This document shows positions 16,157 through 23,093 of a stretch of 31,498 nt of DNA, piece after piece (positions within the stretch are counted from its first letter, which is position 1; every line of letters starts with the position of its first letter). Both the position numbers and the translations under genes were made by a program. Below the pieces are notes generated by a model. That model did not search any database. It worked only from the letters and a program-made list of their open reading frames with translations, and was not told where the DNA came from. Source of the DNA: Lentisphaeria bacterium UBA1776. GTDB lineage: Bacteria; Verrucomicrobiota; Lentisphaeria; Victivallales; Victivallaceae. The stretch spans positions 2,192 to 33,689 of the forward strand of contig DCGO01000001.1 in assembly GCA_002314605.1 (NCBI GenBank). Direction: 5' to 3'.

Positions 16157-16222
16157 GCAAAAACAGAAATGTACCGACTGAATTTTCGATGCACAAGCTG
16201 CCGTAATTCCCCAGGATCCGGC

Positions 16223-16250
16223 TTGACGGCAACTTTTTACATGATATATT
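16223..16250 (+). promoter_or_regulatory. murJ-ribBA promoter, TTGACG-N16-TATATT, probably leaderless
   Basis: TTGACG (16223-16228), 16-base spacer and TATATT (16245-16250). The predicted transcript start falls at 16257-16258, on the ATG itself, and no Shine-Dalgarno sequence is present. Confidence 0.65.
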
Positions 16251-16257
16251 ATCTCTT

Positions 16258-17847
16258 ATGTCAAAACTGATGTCCATCTTGAAACCGACCATGAACGTGG
16301 CATTTGCCACGTTTCTCTCCCGCATCCTCGGCCTCTTCCGGGTGATGTTCGAGTCCATGGTTCTGGGAGGCGGCGCCGTAGCCAGCGGCTGGCAGCTGGC
16401 CTTTATGATCCCCAATATGTTCCGCCGCCTCTTCGGAGAAGGAGCGCTGGGAACGGCCCTCATCCCCGTCCTGGTCCATACCGAGGAGAAAGAGGGCCTC
16501 GGACGGGTCCGGGCGGATCTGGCGGTGGTCTTTGCCGCACTGGGGTGCATTCTTGCTTTTATTGTCATCCTCTGTTCCGCAGGAGCCATGCTGATCGCGC
16601 CCCATGTCCATATTCTGCACTGGAAGATCGCACTGAATCTGCTCCCCCTCCTCATGCCCTACACGATCCTCATCTGTTTCGCCGGGGTCATCGGGGCGGT
16701 GCTGAACAGCCGCAAAGAGTTCTTTCTCCCCGCACTGGGAGCGGTGCTGCTGAACATCTTCCTCATCGCCGGACTGGCCGCAGGATACTGGGTGCAGATC
16801 CGGGAAAACTGGGATCAGTGGATCGCGTTTCTGGATGTGCTGGCGTATCTCGTGCTGGCCAGCGGAGCGGTCCAGCTGGGATTACTGCTCCTCCTCCTGA
16901 AGATCCGCGGGGTCTTCCCGGCTTTCCGGAAAGAATCGTTCAAGCATCTGCAGGTCCTGCCGGAATTGTGGCATCTGGTGCTCCCCGGCATGATCGGCGG
17001 CGCCGCACTGCAGTTGAGTTTCCTCGCCGACCGGCTGCTGGCGGCATACCTGGGCCCCCAGGCGGTGCCGGCACTGACCTACACGGACCGGCTGATCGAT
17101 CTGCCCATCGGGCTTTTTGCCGTGGGCATGGGTTCGGTCCTGATGGCCAATATGTCCCGCAGTGCGGCCAAACAGGACTTCGATTCCATGCGGGAGGATT
17201 TGGAATACGGGCTGGATCTGGTCTGGTTCTGCTGTATTCCCATTGCCATATATCTGGTGCTCTTCCGCGAACCCCTGCTCCGGCTGCTGCTTTTCCGGGG
17301 GAACTTCACGCTTCAGGACCTGCATGAAACCGCCTGGGCAACTCTGTTTCTCGGGATGGGTCTGCCCTTCTTCTGCTCCATGAAAGTCATTCTGCCGGCC
17401 TTTTACGCCAGAAAACAGGTGTTCTGGCCCCTCAAGGTCTCCATCCTCTGCATCGTCGCCAATTTTCTGATGAACCTTGCCTTGATGTGGCCCCTCCGGC
17501 AGGGCGGGCTGGCGCTGGCAACCGTGCTCAGCAGTCTCATGAACAACTCTCTCCTGCTTGCCATTCTGTACCGCGAAGGGATCCGGATCGACCTTGTCAG
17601 GCTGGGCAAAAATCTGGGACGGGCTGTTTTCAGCGGAGCAATTGCCGGAACAAGTTCCCTGCTGCTTCCCGTCTGCGCCAGATGCTTCGGGCTGAGGACG
17701 GGAGGCATCACCCTCACTTTGATCCTGACCGGAATCCTTTTCGGTCTTGCGTACCTTGGCATACACTGGCTGTGCGGCGGCAGGGACCTGCAGGCATTTC
17801 TGCTGCTGCTGCGCCGCCGCAAAAAAGGAAATTCAGGCAATGGCTGA
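16258..17847 (+). CDS. murJ: Lipid II flippase MurJ
   Basis: A 529-residue polytopic MATE/MOP-superfamily protein that flips the peptidoglycan precursor lipid II across the cytoplasmic membrane. The family N-terminus is clear (TFLSRILGLFRVMFESMVLG), as is the SGWQLAFMIPNMFRRLFGEGALGTALIPV signature (about 41-70). About fourteen membrane segments follow, with typical later motifs QLSFLADRLLAAYL and YTDRLIDLPIGLFAVGMGSVLM. The length matches the family. The start at 16258 keeps the whole conserved N-terminus; internal ATGs would trim it. The stop overlaps the ribBA start by 8 bases, so the two are co-transcribed. It implies a peptidoglycan-containing cell wall. Confidence 0.95.
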   Translation: MSKLMSILKPTMNVAFATFLSRILGLFRVMFESMVLGGGAVASGWQLAFMIPNMFRRLFGEGALGTALIPVLVHTEEKEGLGRVRADLAVVFAALGCILAFIVILCSAGAMLIAPHVHILHWKIALNLLPLLMPYTILICFAGVIGAVLNSRKEFFLPALGAVLLNIFLIAGLAAGYWVQIRENWDQWIAFLDVLAYLVLASGAVQLGLLLLLLKIRGVFPAFRKESFKHLQVLPELWHLVLPGMIGGAALQLSFLADRLLAAYLGPQAVPALTYTDRLIDLPIGLFAVGMGSVLMANMSRSAAKQDFDSMREDLEYGLDLVWFCCIPIAIYLVLFREPLLRLLLFRGNFTLQDLHETAWATLFLGMGLPFFCSMKVILPAFYARKQVFWPLKVSILCIVANFLMNLALMWPLRQGGLALATVLSSLMNNSLLLAILYREGIRIDLVRLGKNLGRAVFSGAIAGTSSLLLPVCARCFGLRTGGITLTLILTGILFGLAYLGIHWLCGGRDLQAFLLLLRRRKKGNSGNG

Positions 17848-19042
17848 AGAAAAAATCTTTGCTCCGGTGGGAGAGCTTGTGGAAGAGATCCGGCAGGGCC
17901 GGATGGTGGTGATCGCCGATGATGAAAACCGGGAAAACGAAGGGGATCTGGTGGTCGCGGCGGCCTTTGCCACTCCCCAGGTCATCAATTTCATGATCAC
18001 CAACGCCCGGGGCCTGGTCTGCGTCCCGCTGGAAGAAAGCCGGACGGAAGAACTGGGACTCCATGTCAGCAAACTCCACAGCGATTCCTTCGGCACGGCC
18101 TTCACCCAGAGCGTGGATGCCTGCGAAGGGACCACCACGGGGATCTCCGCCTTTGACCGGGCGGCCACCGTGGCGGCGCTGATCGACCCGGCAAGCACGG
18201 AAAAATCTTTTTACAGTCCCGGCCACATGTTTCCGCTGGCCGCCCGCCCCGGCGGGGTCCTTCGCCGTACCGGACACACGGAGGCCGCCGTGGACCTTGC
18301 CCGGCTCGCCGGGGTCTTCCCCGCCGGAGTCATCTGCGAAATCATGAATCCGGACGGGACCATGGCCCGCCTCCCCCAGCTGCGGGAATTTGCCGCAAAA
18401 CACGGGCTCAAAATGGGCTCGGTGGCAGATCTGGTGGCCTACCGCCGTCAGCATGAAGTTCTGATCCAGCGGGGAGCCACCGCCCATTTGCCCACCGAAT
18501 TCGGCGAATTCTCCATTACCGCCTACCGTTCCAAACTGGATGGTCTGGAACATGTGGCTCTGGTCTGCGGCAATGTCCGGGATCAGGAAAACGTGCTGGT
18601 GCGGGTCCACAGCGAGTGCCTTACCGGAGATGTGTTCGGGTCCTGCCGCTGCGATTGCGGTTCCCAGCTGCATCAGGCCATGCGTCAGATCGCGGAAAAC
18701 GGTTCCGGGGTGCTGGTCTATCTGCGGCAGGAGGGCCGGGGCATCGGACTCTTCAACAAAGTCAGCGCCTACAAGCTTCAGGACGGCGGCTGCGACACGG
18801 TGGAAGCCAATGAAAAGCTGGGCTTCCCGGCGGATTTGCGGGAATACGGAATCGGGCTGCAGATCCTTCTGGACCTGGGGGTGAGCTCCATCCGGCTCCT
18901 GACCAACAATCCCAAAAAACTGGTGGGACTGGGGGGATACGGCATCACCATTACCGAACGCGTTCCCATTGTCATCCCCGCCAAACCGGAAAACGCCTTC
19001 TACCAGCGGACCAAAAAGGAAAAGATGGGGCACCTCATCTGA
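17840..19042 (+). CDS. ribBA: Bifunctional DHBP synthase / GTP cyclohydrolase II
   Basis: A 400-residue enzyme carrying two entry steps of riboflavin synthesis: ribulose 5-phosphate to 3,4-dihydroxy-2-butanone 4-phosphate, and GTP opening to the diaminopyrimidine. The RibB domain (about 1-205) shows DDENRENEGDLV, the STEKSFYSPGHMFPLAARPGG stretch in its catalytic half and GHTEAAVDLARLAG. The RibA domain (about 206-400) shows VRVHSECLTGDVFGSCRCDC, with the three zinc cysteines in C-x10-C-x-C spacing, YLRQEGRGIGL and TNNPKK. Both active sites look complete. The start at 17840 lies inside the end of murJ, with AAGGAA upstream. No other rib gene is in the window. Confidence 0.96.
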   Translation: MAEEKIFAPVGELVEEIRQGRMVVIADDENRENEGDLVVAAAFATPQVINFMITNARGLVCVPLEESRTEELGLHVSKLHSDSFGTAFTQSVDACEGTTTGISAFDRAATVAALIDPASTEKSFYSPGHMFPLAARPGGVLRRTGHTEAAVDLARLAGVFPAGVICEIMNPDGTMARLPQLREFAAKHGLKMGSVADLVAYRRQHEVLIQRGATAHLPTEFGEFSITAYRSKLDGLEHVALVCGNVRDQENVLVRVHSECLTGDVFGSCRCDCGSQLHQAMRQIAENGSGVLVYLRQEGRGIGLFNKVSAYKLQDGGCDTVEANEKLGFPADLREYGIGLQILLDLGVSSIRLLTNNPKKLVGLGGYGITITERVPIVIPAKPENAFYQRTKKEKMGHLI

Positions 19043-19052
19043 AGGACGCGCT

Positions 19053-19088
19053 CCTGTTATGCCTGGCTCAAAGGAACACACTTATATC
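19053..19088 (+). repeat. Upstream copy of the start of the next gene (direct repeat, copy A)
   Basis: These 36 bases match 19119-19154 at 32 positions by my count, offset by 66 bases (22 codons). The copy carries its own ATG (19059) and reads MPGSKEHTYIYQADR before a stop, against MPSSEEHTYITHNA at the real gene. It looks like the remnant of a tandem duplication, or a short leader peptide. Confidence 0.75.
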
Positions 19089-19105
19089 TATCAAGCGGAT
19101 AGATA
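19085..19105. repeat. Perfect 8-base inverted repeat in the leader of the NPCBM gene
   Basis: TATCTATC, a 5-base loop and GATAGATA, between the duplicated start and the true start at 19125. It could be an operator or a weak RNA hairpin; the TATATCTATC arm also resembles a -10 region. Confidence 0.45.
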
Positions 19106-19118
19106 ACAGAATAAGGAA

Positions 19119-19154
19119 CCTGTTATGCCAAGTTCAGAGGAACACACTTATATC
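19119..19154 (+). repeat. Direct repeat, copy B (start of the real gene)
   Basis: Downstream partner of 19053-19088; it contains the true ATG at 19125 and the first ten codons of the following gene. Confidence 0.75.
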
Positions 19155-20327
19155 ACGCACAATGCGGCCATGCTTGCCGGAAACCGTTTCCCGGAGAAGC
19201 TCTGGGAGGAGTACTGCCATTATCCGGACCTCTATTTTGATGAACCGGAAAGATTGAAGCGTTATTATTTTGCCACTGACGGCATCCAGTTTCACTACCC
19301 GCCCCCCGTGGATTACGGCACGCTGTACCGCTACTGGGAGATCCGGGACGGACGGCTTTCACGGAGGCCCTTCCGCAATGAGAATTTCCGCCACATGATC
19401 CGGGGATTCCGCTTTTACATTTCCCGTGCCCTGGGTGAGCCGGAAAGGGAGTGCTGGAAATACGCCGGATGTCTCGTCCATGCGCTGGAAGACTCCCTGT
19501 TCGGGCTGCACACCCTTGAAAATGCGGGGGGAACCGACATTCATGCGCTGGAAAGGCTGGGGTATTTCAGGAGCAATCCCGCAAATATTCTGTGCGACGG
19601 CTGCCGTGCCGGAGATTTTGAAGAGATCACAGACTATGGTCCCCTGGTGCTGGGGCGCAATGCGGAGGAATTTTCCCTGAATCTCTATTCCCGCTATGTG
19701 CGGCTTGGCGATGCGTCCCGTTCGGCATCTTTCCGGGCGGTCATGGATCTTCATGAAAAAAATGACGGGAAAGCCGCCCGGCAGGCAATGGAAAGCACGT
19801 TCCGGAATGCGGTCACTCTCGCGGCGGACGTGCTTTTCACGTTCCGCATGCTTCGCACCGGAGAGGCGGAAGCAAAATTCGTCCCGTGGCGTTCTCTCAC
19901 GGACATGGTGCCGGTGGCATTCCCCTTTGGCGGCGGTTCGGGGGCCTACCGGGTTTCCCCTTATACCACAGACTTCGCATTCAACAGGAACCGGGAAAAA
20001 GTCCCGCTGGCTCTCATGGACCGCGGGAAACCCGTGTTCTTTGAAAAAGGTTTTGCCTTCGGCGGGCATTTTCAGGGGGAGTTCCTGTTCCGTCTGCCGC
20101 TTCACGGATACCGGGATTTCACCGCCCAAACCGGTCTGCATTTCGATGGCGGCGCCAACGATCATCTGAAATTACACTGGATCAACCGGGGAAAAACAAT
20201 TCAGGTGACTTCCGGCAGGACACAGAAGATTTTCATTGAGCGCCCGGGGGGCTGGTTCGGGTTGAAAATGGAAAGCGATTCCCCCACGGGAGTTCTGGTG
20301 ATCGGCGACCCGGTCCTGAATGCCTGA
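19125..20327 (+). CDS. Unknown protein with phospholipase C/P1-like N-terminus and NPCBM-like C-terminus
   Basis: A 400-residue protein that I cannot name. The N-terminal 260 residues are helical and rich in His and Asp: CHYPDLYFDEP (31-41) and WKYAGCLVHALEDSLFGLHT (111-130, His119, Asp123, His129). This recalls the zinc-dependent phospholipase C / P1 nuclease fold, where 'YPD' and 'HxxxD...H' ligate zinc; the similarity is weak. Residues about 300-400 (FFEKGFAFGG, GEFLFRLPLHGYRDFTAQTG, LKMESDSPTG) fit an NPCBM-type carbohydrate-binding domain. No signal peptide is seen. AAGGA precedes the start at 19125. It lies 82 bases after ribBA and converges on the gntR gene 23 bases away. Confidence 0.75.
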   Translation: MPSSEEHTYITHNAAMLAGNRFPEKLWEEYCHYPDLYFDEPERLKRYYFATDGIQFHYPPPVDYGTLYRYWEIRDGRLSRRPFRNENFRHMIRGFRFYISRALGEPERECWKYAGCLVHALEDSLFGLHTLENAGGTDIHALERLGYFRSNPANILCDGCRAGDFEEITDYGPLVLGRNAEEFSLNLYSRYVRLGDASRSASFRAVMDLHEKNDGKAARQAMESTFRNAVTLAADVLFTFRMLRTGEAEAKFVPWRSLTDMVPVAFPFGGGSGAYRVSPYTTDFAFNRNREKVPLALMDRGKPVFFEKGFAFGGHFQGEFLFRLPLHGYRDFTAQTGLHFDGGANDHLKLHWINRGKTIQVTSGRTQKIFIERPGGWFGLKMESDSPTGVLVIGDPVLNA

Positions 20328-20350
20328 CCGGGGGACCGGCGGAGCAAACG

Positions 20351-21409
20351 TCAGGTTGCGTTTCCGTTCCCACGGGCTGTGATAAAGCGGCAAAATGTCT
20401 TCCGGGGAGTCCGGATCATCTGGACCAGCATTTCCGCTGCAACAGTACCGATTTCGTTCGGATCAAAACCGATCACCGGAAATCCCATCTGCGCCGTAAT
20501 GCCGAATACGGGGGAGGCAATGGCCAGGATCCGTTTCTCCCGGATCAGATTGACGCCGTCGACCAGCGCCGTTTCGTGCATCCCGATGGCGACATAATCG
20601 TCATCCACAAGGAAGAAAGCATTCTCCGGACAGGACGGGATTTTTGCGGCGATATCCACGCCGCTTTCCACCGAAGGGAAGGTCCGGTATATCAGTTCCG
20701 TTACATTCAGACCCGGCTCTTTCTGCAGAATTTCCGGAAGAACCGTCTGTGATTTATGAACGAAAACAATATTTCTGGAGGCCTGCCCCCCCATATAGGC
20801 CATGCACGACAAAAAGAGAGAGTCGTTATCGTAGGATATGAAACTTGATTGCTGACCTGAAAGCGCATCCATCTTTTCCGAATCCACGGAAAAGAAAACG
20901 GCGGGAAACGGGCGATCCTGCGGCATGGCTTTGCATACCATTTCATAACGGCGGAAACTTGAGATCACTCCATCGGCAAGGGAAAGCTGCATTTTCAGGT
21001 CGCCGCGGCGAAGATCGTTTGTATTGCAGATCCGCGGGGAATATCCCTCCCGGATCAACACGTTCATCATGGAGATCAGCCTCGCGGCATAAAAGGGATG
21101 CATCCCCGCCTGCGGCTGGTTGGAGAGGATCAGGACCGTTTTTTCGAACGAGTTCAGGATCTTCAGTTTGTTGATGTCATGAATGTAAATGCCGACTGCA
21201 GAACGGCAGAGAAGGATCTTCTGCTGTTCCAGTAGCGCCACAGCAGTGCGCACGGTGATGAAGGATGCGTGCAGTTCCTGACAAAGGCTCTTCAAGGTGC
21301 AGTAAAAGTCCCCGTTCTTCAATCCCTTCGCCAGAATGTCCTTGACGATCAGATCGGTCAGAACCTTGTACAGCGGCTTCACGCCTTTGCCTTGAAAAAG
21401 CTCTTTCAT
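20351..21409 (-). CDS. GntR/LacI-type transcriptional regulator
   Basis: A 352-residue regulator with an N-terminal winged helix-turn-helix of the GntR kind (about 10-78: LYKVLTDLIVKDILAKGLKN, LKSLCQELHASFITVRTAVA, LLEQQKILLCRSAVGIYIHD) and a C-terminal periplasmic-binding-protein-like sensor domain of the LacI/GalR kind (about 90-345: ADGVISSF, AFFLVDDDYVAIGM, FPVIGFDPNEIGTVAAEMLV). This architecture usually senses a sugar or sugar derivative. The start at 21409 has CAGGA upstream. It is transcribed away from the HAD-prepilin-DUF4838-PHP operon, whose promoter carries a palindrome with a matching half-site near the regulator's own promoter, so it is the likely controller of that operon. Confidence 0.85.
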   Translation of the reverse strand: MKELFQGKGVKPLYKVLTDLIVKDILAKGLKNGDFYCTLKSLCQELHASFITVRTAVALLEQQKILLCRSAVGIYIHDINKLKILNSFEKTVLILSNQPQAGMHPFYAARLISMMNVLIREGYSPRICNTNDLRRGDLKMQLSLADGVISSFRRYEMVCKAMPQDRPFPAVFFSVDSEKMDALSGQQSSFISYDNDSLFLSCMAYMGGQASRNIVFVHKSQTVLPEILQKEPGLNVTELIYRTFPSVESGVDIAAKIPSCPENAFFLVDDDYVAIGMHETALVDGVNLIREKRILAIASPVFGITAQMGFPVIGFDPNEIGTVAAEMLVQMIRTPRKTFCRFITARGNGNAT

Positions 21410-21437
21410 GAAAAAAATCCTGATTGCATTGCGGGTT

Positions 21438-21466
21438 AATATACCTCAACCGACTGCATTTTTCAA
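21438..21466 (-). promoter_or_regulatory. Regulator gene promoter, TTGAAA-N17-TATATT
   Basis: Minus-strand TTGAAA (21466-21461) and TATATT (21443-21438), 17 bases apart, 29 bases before the start. An AAAGTCA half-site (21479-21485) lies 12 bases upstream of the -35 box. Confidence 0.65.
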
Positions 21467-21595
21467 GGGCGATCAGAAAAAGTCAGGGAACGGTTCATTT
21501 TTTTCATGATCTCTTTATTTTGTTTTTCACGAATGGGTTACAACATTAAAACAACGTAAAATACATAAAAAATAGTCTTTTTATTTTTTTCATCC

Positions 21596-21624
21596 TTGAC
21601 TTTGCGGAAAGTCACGGTTATATT
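21596..21624 (+). promoter_or_regulatory. HAD-prepilin-DUF4838-PHP operon promoter, TTGACT-N17-TATATT
   Basis: TTGACT (21596-21601), 17-base spacer and TATATT (21619-21624), about 30 bases before the HAD gene start. The -35 box overlaps the palindrome at 21597-21614. Confidence 0.7.
21597..21614. promoter_or_regulatory. Candidate operator palindrome over the operon's -35 box
   Basis: TGACTTT, 4 bases (GCGG), AAAGTCA: perfect 7-base arms covering the -35 hexamer. A third copy of the AAAGTCA arm occurs at 21479-21485 near the divergent regulator promoter. The size and symmetry suit a dimeric GntR-type repressor. Confidence 0.55.
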
Positions 21625-21654
21625 ATCTCCGGGAAACAAAAACGGGGCTTTGAT

Positions 21655-22329
21655 ATGAAAATAGAAACGGTCCTGATGGATGTGGACGGCACCATGACCG
21701 GCTGTTATCCGGGGAAACAGACGCACTCGCCGATGCATCTTTTGGAAGAACTGGTCATGAAACGATACGGGACGGCAAGAGCGCAGGCATCCGCCAGGAT
21801 CCTCGCCTGCGGGGACTGCAATACCCACTGTCTTTCCGAATTTCTGGGGCAGCTTCAGATCCCGGCGGAAGCGTATTTCCGCGTGCTGTGCGATGACCTG
21901 AAAAACTGCCTTTTCATCCCCGAAGACACGAAGACCTTTTTCCGGTTTCTGCGGAACAAAGGGATCCGCCTTTTCACGGCGACCACCAATTCCGAATTCA
22001 TGACCCGGGCAAAACTTTCCGCCGGAGGCGTGGAGGCGGACGCTGAAAAGTGTGAATGGTTCGCCGGTTACTATTCCGGCTGTTTCTTCGGGGATCCGGA
22101 GGGAAAATTTTCCCCGGATTTCTATCCCGCCATCATGAGACACGGAAAATTTGATCCGGAAACCACCATGATGGTGGGGGATGAACCCCGGCGGGATATG
22201 GAGCCTGCCATGCGGGCAGGCATCCGGTACGGCGTCAACATCGACCGGCAGCAGACCGAAGCCGTTCTTCAGAAGGACTGCGGATATTTCATCAATTCCC
22301 TGACTGTTTTACAAAGTCTGATCAACTGA
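21655..22329 (+). CDS. HAD-superfamily hydrolase (putative phosphatase)
   Basis: A 224-residue cytosolic HAD phosphohydrolase with all four motifs: LMDVDGTM (Asp9 nucleophile, Asp11 acid/base), FTATTNS (motif II Thr/Ser, about 107-113), Lys151 in GKFSPDFYP (motif III) and VGDEPRRDM (Asp176 and Asp181, motif IV). The helical cap between motifs I and II (about 15-100) is of the kind seen in phosphoglycolate-phosphatase relatives. The substrate is unknown; from context a sugar phosphate is plausible. It is the first gene of the operon, with a GGGG ribosome site before the start at 21655, and is followed after 12 bases by the prepilin gene. Confidence 0.85.
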   Translation: MKIETVLMDVDGTMTGCYPGKQTHSPMHLLEELVMKRYGTARAQASARILACGDCNTHCLSEFLGQLQIPAEAYFRVLCDDLKNCLFIPEDTKTFFRFLRNKGIRLFTATTNSEFMTRAKLSAGGVEADAEKCEWFAGYYSGCFFGDPEGKFSPDFYPAIMRHGKFDPETTMMVGDEPRRDMEPAMRAGIRYGVNIDRQQTEAVLQKDCGYFINSLTVLQSLIN

Positions 22330-22341
22330 AAGGAGTCCGGC

Positions 22342-23079
22342 ATGCAGAAAAGACATGGTTCTTCCCAAGGTCCTCTTGTTGCACATTTGAAGAGATCAAT
22401 GTTCACTTTGATCGAGCTTCTGGTGGTGATCGCCATCATCGCCATTCTGGCGGCCATGCTGCTGCCGGCATTGAACAACGCCAGAGCCAAAGCCCAGTCC
22501 ATCCGGTGCGCCGGCAATCTGAAACAGATGGGCGTCTATACGGGGATGTATCTGGACTCCTATTACTCCATTGCCTTCAGGACAAATGCGACCCTCGGGT
22601 GTATCGGATGGCCCGATGCATTCATCAATGCCGGGTTCTTCAAAGACGGGACAACCATGGATAAATCCAAGGTCATCTACTGTCCCACTGCGACCCCGAA
22701 GGGGCACGGATATTCCCGTTCGTACTGCTACGGGATGCCCTCTGTGCCGAACTATGTCCGGTACCAGAACCGGATCAAAAATCCTTCCAGCCACCCGGTG
22801 TTTGCCGATTCCATCTCCTATACCAGTGAAACCGATTATGCCCAGAGTTCTTTTATCGTCAGTTCTGTTGCTGACAAGAACAGCATGAGCATCGCCATCA
22901 AGAACAAGATCAATTTCCGCCATGCGAATCTGGCGAACATCAATTTTGCGGACGGTTCGGTCCGGGCCCAGGGGTACCGCAATACTTATATCCCTCTGCT
23001 GAATGAGATCAGCACCACCAATTTTGCCTATTTTGCCTACGGCTGGCCGCCCATCACCTTCAGCACGATCCTGAAATAA
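22342..23079 (+). CDS. Prepilin-type protein with H-X9-DG C-terminal motif
   Basis: A 245-residue pseudopilin-like protein of the kind greatly expanded in Lentisphaerota and other PVC bacteria. The N-terminal methylation/cleavage segment starts FTLIELLVVIAIIAILAAML (from Phe21, Glu25), then NNARAKAQSIRCAGNLKQMG. The C-terminal FRHANLANINFADGSV (His194, nine residues, Asp204-Gly205) is the HX9DG motif. The leader peptide is basic, but the residue before Phe21 is Met, not the usual Gly. AGGAG precedes the start at 22342. It sits between a HAD phosphatase and a DUF4838 protein with 12- and 14-base gaps. The role of these proteins in glycan loci is not known to me; surface display or secretion of the neighbouring enzyme is a guess. 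Confidence 0.92.
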   Translation: MQKRHGSSQGPLVAHLKRSMFTLIELLVVIAIIAILAAMLLPALNNARAKAQSIRCAGNLKQMGVYTGMYLDSYYSIAFRTNATLGCIGWPDAFINAGFFKDGTTMDKSKVIYCPTATPKGHGYSRSYCYGMPSVPNYVRYQNRIKNPSSHPVFADSISYTSETDYAQSSFIVSSVADKNSMSIAIKNKINFRHANLANINFADGSVRAQGYRNTYIPLLNEISTTNFAYFAYGWPPITFSTILK

Positions 23080-23093
23080 AAGGGACATCGCCG

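Noticed and set aside
17714..19081. 455-codon open frame on the minus strand
   Set aside because: It is antisense to ribBA, whose two active sites are fully readable on the plus strand.
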